Below, piece after piece: positions 46,669-59,057 of a stretch of DNA of 64,000 nt; position 1 is the first letter of the stretch, and each line of letters opens with the position of its first letter. Source of the DNA: Ziziphus jujuba (taxonomy: Eukaryota > Streptophyta > Magnoliopsida > Rosales > Rhamnaceae); contig NC_083384.1 in the NCBI RefSeq assembly GCF_031755915.1, positions 31,725,001 to 31,789,000 on the forward strand. Direction: 5' to 3'. Position numbers and translations under genes: made by a program. The notes below the pieces were generated by a model. It saw only the letters and a list, made by a program, of their open reading frames with translations. It did not search any database and had not been told where the DNA came from.

Positions 46669-49381
46669 TTTATTGCCTTATTAATCTTCATTTAAGATAT
46701 ATTTTTAAATCTAAATATAAAAAAAATAAACTCTTAAGTAAATTAATTAATTAAATAATATAATTTATTATGTTATTTGATAAAAAAAAAATTAATGATT
46801 CTAATATTATATATATATATACATTGTACGTATATTTCATCGTAGAAAATCATTTTTTGGTTTAAAAAACAGATGTATATTCTAGCAATATGAAGGTCCC
46901 CCGTTTACCAATATGCATTCTAGTGGGTCACCTACATACATATATATATGCATATAATTTAGGAGGGAACATATATAAAAGGACAGATGGACTTCGAAGT
47001 AAAGTGAAGGTAATTGTCACGTGACTCCAACAACATAGTCAATAAAAATATTTAAAAACATTGAACTTCATGTAAAAAATCTGTATCCTACTTGCGGGAG
47101 TACAATCTCGCAAACAAGTGGGACTCATGTGGAATTATATGTGTGGATCCTATTTGTTTGCTAGAGAATGAAGCCTTACTTGTGGAAGTTGGAAAATTTT
47201 GCTCAACTTCACGAGGGTCCCTCATGATGTGAAATATTTTATAGTGACGTGTGTAGTGTAGTGAAGACAACGTACATACATAGACACCAATCCCGTTTAA
47301 CTTTATTTATTTATTTATTTATTTTTATTTTTTTGCAGGGAGATTGAAGTTAATTATATTAGGCTTCCATTCCATCCTAATTAATTTAATTATATGCCAC
47401 AAAATGTACCTTACCATACCACCGCCTTCTAGTTTGTTTGTTTGGTATATATTTTTAAGAATCACTTCCATTTTGATAAGTAATTTTTTTTTTAAATCAT
47501 CCATTCTATGATTCTTTAAATGATTTTTTCAAAAGCAACACCATGCAAAACTAATTGCACAGTATTTGGCCAAACGTTAAATAGTGATTTTAATCATTTT
47601 GAGATTTGACTATTTCATTTTACTGGAAAGGATTATTAGAAAAAAAAAGAAGAAAAAAAAAAAGACAAACTAAATATTAATAATTGTGGGTTTGCCGGTG
47701 GATCACCAACTGTTTCACATTGATTGGCTGATGCATCCACGTGGTTGAAGATGTGTTTGATCCGTTTTTATTTATGGACCAATCAATATTCAATGCAAAG
47801 AAATTCATGATATTTCTTTGTACTTTTATAATATATATGTGTATATATATATAATTTGAATAAAAAAAAAAAGAAAGGGGTGGTTTGGTTAAAGGTTGAG
47901 CGAATAGAGCAGCGAAGTTGATAAAGTTGGTGATGTGGAGTGGTGGTGGGTTTGAAAAATGTTACCTGTTTCGAGTGAGTAGCTTTACGAGAAACTCCAC
48001 AAAGCGGTGGTTCTTGCAAATTAATAAGCAAATCGTACGGCTGATGTGCTCGTACCAACACGCAAGCGATGCCCCAAATGCAATCGCCGGCCAAACAAGC
48101 CTTGGGGCCACCCTCCTCATCACATATTGTGTCGCTTGTTCTCCCTTGGCTACTGGATAATATGGCTGCATAATATGAATATCATATTCCCATCATTTTC
48201 ATTTTACTCCTTTTTCATATTTTTTTAAATTTAAATTTAATATTCCAACCAATAAATTACCCCCAAAAAAAAATAAATAAATAAATAAATAAATAAATAA
48301 GACTTGACTTACAGGTGCCAGCAAGGTTAGGGACTTGACTGACCCAGGGTGCTTGACGGCAATAGCCAGGGCCAATATGCAGCCCAAAGAATGGGCCACT
48401 ATGTGAAACGACTTCACATTGTGGGCTTCTAAGACGGACCGCTCTATCATGTCCAAATGTTCTCTCAGTGTGTATAGAGAGTCCGTCGGCTTTGGACTCC
48501 TCCCGAACCCCAATAAATCAATTGCAAAGAACCGGTACGTTGATTTCGCGGCGCTTGAAAAGTTGGGAAATAATGTCTCCGTCCAAAACGCTGAGGACGA
48601 TATGAAGCCGTGAATGAAGAGCACGTCTTCTCGTGCTGTGTCTGACATCATATTTAAAGCAACCCCGTGTTATCAACTTCAACTTCATAAATTAATTTTC
48701 TTCCCCCCCCCCCAAAAAAAAAAAAGAAGAAAAAAAACTATATGTAAAAAATAAATAAATAAATAACATAAAATGGTTTTATTGATTAATTTTACCTTTA
48801 CGTCCTTGTGTTCTAACAAAGAGGGTATCTTTGCTAGAAGATGTCCAACGGTTGCAAAATTTACAATCACAGTCGGACCATCTTGGAATGGGTTGGGATT
48901 TGGGCCGACCCATTTTTCCTTGAAGCATTTCAACAATGGTGGATTTAACCGAGAATGTGGACCGAACCGACCCTTTCTTCATCTTGTCGGCGCAGGATTG
49001 GACGTTAATGGTTGCGTCCGCTGTTAGGCGCTTCAGCTCATTGACGGTCAGCTTGGAGACCTCGGACACCAAACAAGGGCGGGTGTACAAAGTGTCGGAG
49101 ATCTCCTCCAACTGAAGCTTGGTCGAAGTGAGGCACACAACCTTAGACTCGCCTTGTTCAGACACCAAGATTTTGCCGCTGCTTGTGATGGCTTCCTTCG
49201 AGGAGGAACAGTAACAGGGCTTCCATTCCGATTCAATGAAGAAATCGGCCACTTTATATACGAAACAGAGCAGGAGATCCAGAAGGTCTAGAACAGAGAA
49301 GACAATGAAGCTCACGGCTTTGTTGATAGCCCTGCCAGTTAATGTTAAAGCCGATCTGGTTTTGGCCATAATGGAAGTCAT
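45814..49381 (-). CDS. BDG: BODYGUARD-type alpha/beta hydrolase (probable cutin-related)
   Basis: Four exons: 48796-49381, 48313-48641, 47966-48165 and 45814-46144, all GT-AG and in phase, totalling 1446 nt (481 aa; the family is about 450-500). BODYGUARD proteins are extracellular hydrolases of the epidermis needed for cuticle formation; the exact reaction is unsettled. The N-terminus has a long hydrophobic segment (about 15-45: FSVLDLLDLLLCFVYKVADFF) followed by the family signature ESEWKPCYC. The hydrolase fold has HGF at 206-208, nucleophile Ser280 in AHSLGC, Asp427 in HGKDDELIP and His455 in KDHITIV, so the triad is complete. DTLYTRPCLVSEVSKL and CHTHNAAWHTLHNVIFG are further family marks. 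The start is the first ATG (49379-49381); a second at codon 5 is equally likely. The upstream leader is GA-rich with no clear TATA. It most resembles BDG1/BDG3-type members. Confidence 0.93.
46145..47965 (-). other. Long third intron of the BODYGUARD gene
   Basis: A 1.8-kb intron, far longer than the other two (154 and 147 nt). It contains a CT microsatellite (46638-46662), AT-rich text and TA runs, with no recognisable inserted gene. A transposon remnant is possible but not demonstrated. Confidence 0.6.
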
Positions 49382-49480
49382 AATTTGATTTGCAAAGACA
49401 CAGAGAGAGAGAGAGAAGAGAGATCAGAATGAGAATGAGAATAAGAATATTATTGACAAGGTGAAGATATTAAAAAAAGT

Positions 49481-49536
49481 CATTGGGTTAATAGATATGA
49501 GAAGACATCATTGGGTTAATAGATATGAGAAGACAT
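49481..49536. repeat. 28-bp perfect tandem duplication
   Basis: CATTGGGTTAATAGATATGA followed by GAAGACAT occurs at 49481 and again at 49509, about 100 bp upstream of the BODYGUARD start codon. It is therefore in the probable promoter/leader of that gene. Confidence 0.85.
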
Positions 49537-50034
49537 TGGAAGAATCGATGCGAGAGGAATGTTGTGTTTATTATTGGGTTAATATGCAAAAACAAACAAT
49601 GCTCTACCAGATTAAGAGTTGGAAAAAGGGGAAGACAAGAAGAAATAGAGAGGGCAAGGGAGTCACGATATTCTGCAAATAGGGAGGTGGTGGAAGCAGT
49701 AGCCCACCATGAGCATGCCCAGACTTGTTAGATTAGCCCTCTCCTCTCTGTATATATGATCATGTGATGAAAGCGTGTGGGTTAATGCTTCTCTCCAATT
49801 ACTTAAATGGAAGAGGAGGAGACACAGACAAGATCAAGAGAGAGATAGAGACTGAGAGACTTTGACAAATGACAAACCCAAAAAGTCACTCACACCCAAA
49901 AGAAAAAAAAAAAAAAAGAAAGCAGATTAATGAATTCATTGTTACATTTAACATCGTTTGTTGGCCAAGGAAAAAGGTAGGTGGTGGTTCAACTCCCAGG
50001 TATAGAAACTATTTCTGCTCAGCAAATGCGTAGC

Positions 50035-50069
<35 letters not shown>

Positions 50070-51354
50070 CTTCCTTTTTTACGCCTCTCTTTTTTTTATT
50101 TTTTTAATAATATTCAATTTGAAAGTTTGATTGTTAATTTCTTCTGTCCTGATTTGCAAACCAAAAGAAAATAAATGAAAAATTAAAAATTAAAAACTGT
50201 TGTGGCTACTTTTCTTGCCCAACCGAAATTCTAGGTACACACATATTTTCTCATCCACTTTTTCTTTACAAAATGTGTCTATAATTAATTGATTTCATAT
50301 TGTATTTGTGCATCGTTAATAATATATGGGAAGTTGCATGCCTAACTTATGTATCTTATAATTTTTATTTGTTTCGATAAAATGCATGCCTAACTCATTA
50401 ATATACATGTAAGATGTTTGTCTTTGTGATATAGATAAACGTCCCAAAACCTCTAATTAATATTTATTGCAGCATGTCTCGTGGTCACATGCTCCCATCC
50501 CATCCCCTTAATGTACCGAAAATTTTTTATCACCGTCCTAAGAATCATTTCAATTTTAACCTAAGTTTTTTGGTCGTTTGGATATGACTTTCTGTGTTTA
50601 AACGTAGACTATGTGTATGCGTGTATACTTTGATTAATCAAGATCATGGATACAAGCAAGCAATGAGCTACTTACCAAATTAATTCGAGCCATCAAAGGG
50701 TTGGATCCCTTTAAAATATATATCAAATGTAGCTTTCCTTATACTGAAGTACAATGTTCCTGTATCTCAGCAAAAAAAACAAAAAAAAGGGTACAATGTT
50801 CCTGTAACTATATAAAAAGGTAATCTTGATATATCCTAGAGCATTTTTGCACAATACGTACCCAAAAACATCTAATCCGATAGAAAAATTCTTACTATCA
50901 ACCAGGAAAGATAAACATATACTTGAAACCTACAAATTATTTCGGTAACATAGACAAATAATAAAATGATAAAATAATAATAATAAAAAAGAGAAAAAAC
51001 ATGCCGTAAATGATTTATTTGTTTAACAAAGAAGCATATATAAATAGACATTAGAAGCATATATAAATAGACATTCTTGTCAAATAAGGCACTCCAGCTA
51101 ATTAACCATGTCGCTTTATTGTTTCTGATTTCTATTATATATATAATATTTGTTAGGTCAAAAATTTTTCTTGTCCTCTGCGATAGGTGAAACAATATTA
51201 TATAGTGTGTCGACATGCATAATAGATATAGTAATATACCATCTTCAAACGTCATGACGTCCAATAGCCCCATGATTATGTATGTGTCCAAATTTCTAAT
51301 CTTTGGTTTTACATTAAAATGTATGAGTGAGAATATGGGTACGATTTATGCAGT

Positions 51355-51400
<46 letters not shown>

Positions 51401-51588
51401 AAGAGTTTTTCAAATGTCTACACATTTTGAATTTACAAGTATATATTTAAACAATAATTTTTTAAAAAATTATTATTAATATTTCGCTTATAGATGACAA
51501 TCTATGAATTAAAACTTATGAATATCCATATAACAACCAAATTAAATATCATAATTATTTAGGAATAGTTTGTATACATAATATACTT

Positions 51589-51619
<31 letters not shown>

Positions 51620-51663
51620 ATATATCCTATGATCTGTCTAGTATAGATTAGTAATTATCTTGA

Positions 51664-51769
51664 TTAAGACATCAAACTTTAAATAGAAAGGCAATATTAT
51701 ATATTTACTTACTTAATTAAGACATCAAAATTTAAATAGAAAGGCAATATTATATATTTACTTATTTAA
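51664..51769. repeat. 53-bp tandem duplication
   Basis: TTAAGACATCAAA starts at 51664 and 51717, each followed by nearly the same text ending ATATTTACTTA. One or two mismatches are visible. Confidence 0.85.
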
Positions 51770-52565
51770 GTTTTTAAAAATTGACATTGATGATATTAGC
51801 CATAATTAATGGAAAAACATGCAATCAATTAAGATCATGCTACGTCAATTTATATAACCATCAAGAACCAGCATTGCCTTGAAGCAAAAATAAATAATAA
51901 TAACAAGACTCAGCATTGTTTACATGTAGTGATTGACCGTTCATACACCCAATTTGGTTATAAAAGATAATTTTGTTGATATATATACCAATTCACTATC
52001 CATTAATTTTTCTTTTGAATTTTCTTTTAAAATTCTCAACTATAAGTATACCCTTCAATACGACTTGACCCTACTCTGACCTAACACTGCCACCATGTTA
52101 TATATATATATTATAAATGCATAAATTTTTTTTAAAAAAACTAATTTTTTTAGAAAAAATAAACATTTATTATATTAATTTCATATCATTTGGAAAATAA
52201 TTTTATTAAATGTTTTGACTTTATCATTATTAAATTGGAAAATTCAATTTTATACCGTGTTTCAAGCTTGATTAGTTTTTCTTTTTCCTCTAGACAGCGT
52301 ATTTCAAGCTTAAATAGAATGTCGTATTTTCGGGTAACGAGGGACTTATTAGTAAAAGCATTTCACCATTATTTATTACTCACGTTGCTATATTTCAGAA
52401 CTAATTAGATCTAGATCTAGTGGACCAGGCATGTACTTAAAAACTGTTTTTGATTTTTTAAATAATTAATCATAAGTGGTTAATTTTAACAAGGTGAGAT
52501 ATTCAAATGTAAGGGCCTAGCTAATAATCTGGTCAATTATTTTGCTTCAGCTACGATATATATGA

Positions 52566-52637
52566 GGGGAAAATAATTGTACAGTTACATAGGGTATAGG
52601 GTTGGGGGAAAATAATTGTACAGTTAAATAGGGTTGG
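52566..52637. repeat. 39-bp tandem duplication
   Basis: GGGGAAAATAATTGTACAGT starts at 52566 and 52605, with one mismatch soon after. Confidence 0.8.
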
Positions 52638-52667
52638 GCTACAGTGCCACATTATGATATTAATTAA

Positions 52668-54050
52668 GGTTAATTGCTAAATAGTATTCTAAAATTTCAA
52701 GCTTATGTGAATTAAATCCTAAATTTGGAATTGCTTGAATTGAATTTTGAAGTCTCAAATTTGTTGTAAATCAGCCCAATTAACTAATAATGGTAATTTT
52801 ATCTTTAGATGATGTCAATATGCTAATATTATGCCAATGTCATAATTCATTTTTAACAAAAAATAAACAACATTTTTTTAAATAATTTCCTTATTTTTTC
52901 ATTTTATTATTTATGATTTTTATTTGAAAAATTGTATCTAATTTTATTTTATTTAAACTAAAATTTTTAAAAAAATTTAACATTTTTTACAAAAAATTAG
53001 GTCAAAGATAAATATTTAAAATAAAATTGAAATTTTGGCCTAGTAAAAATATTTTTATTAGAGCAAAACCTATATAAAATAATTTTAATAGGCCAAAAAT
53101 TAATTATAATTTTTTATGCCCAAACCATAAAAAAATTAGTCCAAAATAAAAAAAATAAAAGTTAGACAAAAAATTAGACAAAAAAATAAAAATAAATTTT
53201 AAATTTTATGATTTTTTTTATTTTTCTTATCTATCTATGTACACTTACTTGCAAATTATTGGATTCTACAACCAATGAACAACTATAAAAAAATTAGAAA
53301 TATAATAAACCACTTTTGCTTAAAAAAAATATAAGGATATAAAAATAATAAAAATAAATTATTAGATCAAATAAAAAGAAAAAAAATTAAAATTAATACT
53401 AATAAATTTATATTAGACGGAAAAAAAAAAGCATACAAATTAAAATTGATTCTTATTCTTATTTTGTTTTTGTCTTCTTTTTTTTTTTTTAATAATTTGG
53501 TTATAGAAAATTATGATAAATTTTTTGTCTAAAATTATTTTATTTAATTTTTGAATTAATAAAAAATATTTTTATTAGAGCAAAAATTTCAATTTTAATT
53601 GTCTTTTTGTCTAATTTTAAGTCTAATTCTTATTCTTGTAATTTTGGTTTAATTTTATTTATGGTTTCGGTGTAAAAGATATTATTAATTTTTGGTCTAA
53701 TAAAATTATTTTATTTAATTTTTGTCTAATAAAATTTTTTATTACACCGATTATTTTGATTTTATTTTTATTTTTTATCTAATTTTAGATTCAAAAAATA
53801 TTAATTTTTTGAAATTTTAATTTAAAAAAAATAGTATTGAATATAATTTTTTAAATAAAATACCATAAATATAAAATATAAAAAATAAGAATTTCAAATT
53901 TTTTGTTTTTTTGCCAAAAACTGAATTATGACATCTAACAATAAAAAATTAATATCGTTATTCAATTCGATTAATTTGTAACAAATTTGAAACTTTAGAA
54001 TTTAATTAAAAATAATTCCAAACTTCAAGATTCAATTTAACAATTAGCCC
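52668..54050. mobile_element. Mutator-type foldback element, non-autonomous, ~1.38 kb
   Basis: The left end GGTTAATTGCTAAAT mirrors the right end ATTTAACAATTAGCCC (inverted: GGGCTAATTGTTAAAT). Similarity continues for about 150-200 bp inward, for example TCAAATTTGTTG/TTTCAAATTTGTTAC and the gapped match around ATGTCATAATTC. Flanking direct repeats TATTAATTAA (52658-52667) and TATTACTTAA (54051-54060) match at 9 of 10 bases, the size made by Mutator-like transposases. The interior is very AT-rich with TTTTGGTCTAAT-type repeats and no open frame of note. Confidence 0.65.
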
Positions 54051-55676
54051 TATTACTTAATAGACTTGTTCCTTGTACCAATATTTTTGATAAGAATTTT
54101 TGTCAAATGGTCCCAATCTTTAAACTAATATAATTTAACGGTAGGCATATATGCTCATTTAAAACATTCTGTATAATTTATTTCCATTTGAAAAACAAAA
54201 TTTATTATGATAAAACTAATACAAATCTCCGTTGTTCTCTCTCATAGAAAAATATTTTCTCTCTCCTCATCTCTCACCTACTTTTTTTTTTAATTTTTTT
54301 ATTTGGTTGGGAAAATGAAAAATCTCTCATATAAAATTTTTGTTATAGCCAAAAAAGTATATCGGAGATCATTATAAAAGAATGTTAAAAATTTATATTT
54401 TTTTACAGAAAATCATTGTTCTTTATTAAAATTATTTTTTCTTTAATGAAATTTTTTTGAAACTTTCGATTAAGAATTTGGATTACATATTTACAAATAA
54501 CGGAAGAGAGGCAAAGTCCTATTTGTGTTTATCATGTTGATATTTTGATTATTTTTAGTGGAGAAAACTAGTTTTTATTTATTTACTTTTTTTTTTACTG
54601 TGAAAAATAATGTTTTTGAGGAGAGTTTTATTTTTAGAGGTTTTTAGGAGAGACTATATATATATATATATATATACATATATATTTTCTGAATGAGTAA
54701 AGATTAACATTGCTTTTTTTTTTTTCTTTTAAGATAAAAACATATTACATTTATTTTCACATAAAAATCAATATTGTTGAAGAGAAAGAATATTGCACAT
54801 TATATTGTTTTAGCAATAATAATTATTGTTTTAATATTTAAAAATAAAGTTTAATAAGTAAATATTTTCTAAAAGTAAGAATAGATTTATTCCATTGGAT
54901 TATATTAATTTAAAAATTGAAATCATTTTGTCAAAATTTTTGTCAAAACTATTGATATAAATAATGGGCTCTTAATTAATTATAGTATGTTTTTTTTGGA
55001 ATTAGTTGTTGTATTTACTTCCATGAAAGATATCAACATATAGTTCTTCTTATAATAATAAATATACAAGGCTTCGTTGCTAATTTCAAATTTTTTTTGG
55101 AATTAATTATTGTACTTAATTCCATAAAAGATATCAATATATATATATATATATTTATATAATTCTTCTTATATATGATAAATGCACAAGGCTTCTTTGG
55201 TAATTTCAGATGCAAAAACGAAATGGATTCTCTGGTATCGACCACTAAGCGAAATCAAAAGATCATCCAACAAACCCAAACTTATAAATATATATATCTT
55301 AAATATTAATGCACAGATTTACACGCAATATATGTTTGTCTAGCTAGTAAAAGTTCAGATATCATACAATATATATATATTGCTAGGCCTTGCCCGCTGG
55401 CGGAGGTAACGTAATTATATGTTCAACAAAATTTTCCTGCCAATTTTCAGTGGTTTGTATTCCAGCGAACTTGCAAAAACCATGGAACATTTCTACGACA
55501 TTAGGTAATTGCAATCAGGATCTTTAGCTGTAGCTAATAGCTAAGAAGAAGACCCAGTCATAAGAGAATCGTTCAAGATTCTCTTACCTGCTATAGCAGG
55601 CCATGCGAATTGTGCTTTTTTTTTTTTTTGTTTTTTTGTTTTTTTTTTGTTTTGCCCTTAAAGCATTTAATACCAA
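54051..55676. other. Intergenic, upstream of the GDSL gene
   Basis: AT-rich spacer with TA runs (54655-54675; 55136-55154) and T-rich text just upstream of the promoter (55617-55650). No gene is recognised. Confidence 0.4.
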
Positions 55677-55685
55677 TATATAAAG
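55677..55685 (+). promoter_or_regulatory. TATA box of the GDSL gene
   Basis: TATATAAAG lies 55 bp before the start codon, giving a short 5' leader. Confidence 0.6.
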
Positions 55686-55739
55686 GCCAACTTTATATAT
55701 AATAACCAAAGTGAATCATATTGCAAGGGAGGGCTTCCC

Positions 55740-57909
55740 ATGAAAATGGATGGATGTAGCAAAACTTGTGTGTATTTACTATTTTTAATGTTGATTATTG
55801 ATCTATTTTTCAATGCAATGCCATGTGTGTCTTTCACTTCATATGTGTTCGGGGACTCTCTAGTGGATGCTGGAAACAATGACTATATATTCACACTTTC
55901 GAAGGCCAATTCGCCTCCATATGGGATCGATTTCAAGCCCTCCGGTGGAAGACCTACAGGTAGATTCACAAATGGGCGGACCATATCGGATATTGTAGGT
56001 AAATATATGGTACCAGTAAATACTAACATGTATACTATTGATGTGGGTGATCAGATTCAGATGGCATGTGATGCATCCGTGGCCATTAGGGTCCTTGTCA
56101 TGAGTATGGAGTGATGATGATGATGATGATGATGATGAATAATCGTAGAAGTAGTAGCTATAGTATTCAGCTCTAGACTACGATATGCGGCATTTAATGA
56201 AGCTTGCCTGTTGCTACTTTCAGAAAAGTTTGACTAGTCTTTTAAGAACCATTAATTCCACATCTAACTGATCCTGCCAGCTGTTCCAATTATTAGCATT
56301 TTTCTTTTCAATATGGTCCTTTTCCTTCCTTCCTTCCTTCCGTCGATTGATATAGCAGCTATGTTTCCAAGTTCTTGCAGCAAGTAGCAACAACATTGCT
56401 TTAGATATGTTTTTTAAATTTGAATTTCAATGGAGATATAATTGATAGAATGATTTCATATATATTTCATTAATTGGTTATAAGGTCCAAAAAAAATAAA
56501 AAATAAAAAACGTTATAATTAAGAAATTATCGACAAAATGACTTTACATCATCAAACATATAGAAAAGAGGAAAAAATTAATGTTTTGTCAATTCTGCTC
56601 ACGTTTTGTGATAGCTATTTGTTTTATTTAGTGGAATATAATTTAAACACCATTGATTTGAAGGGTGGGAAAAAAAAATGTCATGTTCAAAAATTTTTTG
56701 TAAAAGGAAAATATGTATTTATATATATTATTCATGTGCAAATCGATCGTCACGTTAATTCGACAGCCACAAACATTAGAATAGAGACTCGTCATATGGA
56801 AAGCGCTAGACGTGGTTGCCTTTTTTTTTTTTTTTTTTTTTGTCTTTTTCAAAGGGTGCTTTCAAAAATTCCCTAGTGACGTGGTAAGTTTTGCTTTAAC
56901 TACATCTTTTCTTCTTCATTAAAATTTTACTGTTAATGTTGCAAACAGGTCAAGCTCTCGGAGCCAAGTCATTTCCTCCACCATACCTGGCCCCAAATAC
57001 TCAATCCGATGCACTTCACGGAGGAATAAATTATGCATCTGGAGCCTCAGGAATATTGGACGAAACAGGGTATTTATTTGTAAGTATTTTGTTAGCCAGG
57101 ACCGGCAATCTGATTTGAAAATCACTATATATAATTTCACAAAATAAATTATATATATATATATATATATTTATATTGCAAAATTGGAATATTTACATAT
57201 ATACTAAAAAGTAGTATAACAGATTGGAAGAATTCCACTGAGCGAGCAAGTGAAGTATTTTGAGGAAAATAGAAGTTATATGGTAAACGCAATGGGAGAG
57301 AATGTTACAAAAGAAATCTTAAACAAGGCAATCTTCTCGCTAACAATTGGGTCTAACGACGTTCTGTCCTATATTCAACCATCAATACCTTTTCTTGGGC
57401 ACAACAAGGTCTCCCCCACTCTATTCCAACAATTTATGGTCTCTAACTTTACTATACACCTAAAGGTAATTTTACCAAACTGCATTTCTTAATTAGTCTC
57501 TGGCATAAATTTATCGTAATTAATTGGTGTTTAATTAATTAATTAATCAAAATTTTTGGTGATGTGAAAACAAAAAAAAGCGACTGCATGAGTTGGGAGC
57601 CAGAAAGTTCATAGTAGTTGGGGTTGGACCTCTAGGTTGCATACCATATGTCCGTGCCCTAAATCTATTGCCAAGTGGGAAATGCTCGGTCGAGGTTAAC
57701 GAATTCATTCAAGGCTACAATAACAAACTCAAGGACACGCTCAAACAATTAAACAAGGATTTGGGTCCCCAGTCTGTCTTTGTTTATGCCAATTCCTACG
57801 ATATCTTTATGAGGATTATTATGTCTTATCGCCAATACGGTAATTAATTAGTTGATAATTACACTTTTATTTTTTTTTCTATTTTTGTTTCTGATTATTC
57901 GGTTAGTTT

Positions 57910-57971
<62 letters not shown>

Positions 57972-58059
57972 CTAATTTATTTATGCCAATACGGTAATTA
58001 ATTAGTTGATAATTACACTTTTTTTTTTCTATTTTTGTTTCTGATTATTCGGTTAGTTT

Positions 58060-58095
<36 letters not shown>

Positions 58096-58367
58096 CTAAT
58101 TTATTTATGTTTCTAGGGTTTGAGGATTCAGATGGACCATGTTGCGGTGGGTATTTTCCTCCATTCATTTGCTTAAAAGGAAAAAATGGAGACAATAGCT
58201 CGGTAATGTGCTCGGATCGATCTAAGTATGTGTTTTGGGATGCATACCATCCAACAGAAGCAGCTAATCTCATCATTGCAAAGGAGTTAGTAGATGGCGT
58301 TGGCGATGAGAGCATTACATCTCCGATCAATATCCGCCAGCTTTATAACTATAATTACTCCAAATGA
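55740..58367 (+). CDS. GDSL esterase/lipase (SGNH hydrolase), secreted
   Basis: Five exons: 55740-55998, 56949-57079, 57223-57465, 57581-57839 and 58117-58367, all GT-AG and in phase, 1143 nt (380 aa, typical). The enzyme hydrolyses ester bonds, and plant members act outside the cell on lipids, cutin or phenolic esters; the substrate here is unknown. A signal peptide of about 32 residues (hydrophobic [13 protein letters not shown]) is followed by block [14 protein letters not shown] with Ser40, block [13 protein letters not shown] (111-121), block III GSNDV with Asn175, and block [11 protein letters not shown] with Asp339 and His342. The triad and oxyanion residues are intact. Exon 4 has a poor polypyrimidine tract before its acceptor (ACAAAAAAAAG). 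Intron 4 holds a duplicated splice-site segment. Intron 1 is the longest (950 nt). Confidence 0.93.
57831..58110 (+). repeat. Intronic tandem duplication including the 5' splice site, with TG microsatellites
   Basis: The last nine bases of exon 4 and the donor (GCCAATACG|GTAATTAATT) at 57831 recur at 57985, 154 bp downstream. The text that follows (GTTGATAATTACACTTTT, then TCTGATTATTCGGTTAGTTT) and a TG microsatellite (57915-57970; 58066-58094) are repeated too. The second donor is a decoy: using it would add in-frame stops. Confidence 0.85.
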
Positions 58368-58711
58368 ACCACTTTTGTGTTAAGAAACCGATCAGAGATT
58401 AAAACCATATATATTTAATAATAAATAAATTAACCAAGTATTTTATTTATTTAATTTTTTTAAAAACAGGAAGAAGATCAAGAAATATATATGTTCGTCG
58501 TCCTCCATATAAGAATATGTAATAACATTCTAGAATGGGGCATTTAACAGAGGTCAACTCTGTAGCTAGCAACGGTTTTCTGACAGACAGCTATTTAAGT
58601 ATTCCATATTAAGACAGATAGTCAGCCCCCCATCCCAAGCCCAATTAAAAATAAAAATAAACCTTTTATCAAAAATAAAAATAAAAATAAACTTTTATTA
58701 GTTTGGATATT

Positions 58712-58749
<38 letters not shown>

Positions 58750-59010
58750 ATTTCAGGTGCATGCATGGTTTAATGAATAGATGGGTGCTTAAATTAAGGA
58801 TTGCAATGTTATTCTGATTGTCAACTACCACCAAACTTATGGAAATTGTAATAGTAATAGTAATGAAAGAGATAGAGATATATATCATATTCATATGGGG
58901 CTGCGGTGTGGTGTGGCATGGTATGGTATGTTTGTGGGGGTGCTTATAATTTTGGCAGGACCTGCAGCAATGCAGTTAGATGTTACCGACGAGAGACGAC
59001 GACACTCTGT

Positions 59011-59057
<47 letters not shown>

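Larger units (their letters stand above)
49382..52657. other. Intergenic between BODYGUARD and the foldback element
   Basis: No gene is seen. A GA-rich leader region (49399-49440) belongs to the BODYGUARD promoter. Several short tandem duplications occur (listed separately), as do TA microsatellites (50038-50065; 51378-51400; 51588-51610) and a CT run (51357-51377). Confidence 0.4.

Noticed and set aside
48773..49027. Plus-strand frame opposite BODYGUARD exon 1
   Set aside because: It is antisense to a strongly supported coding exon.
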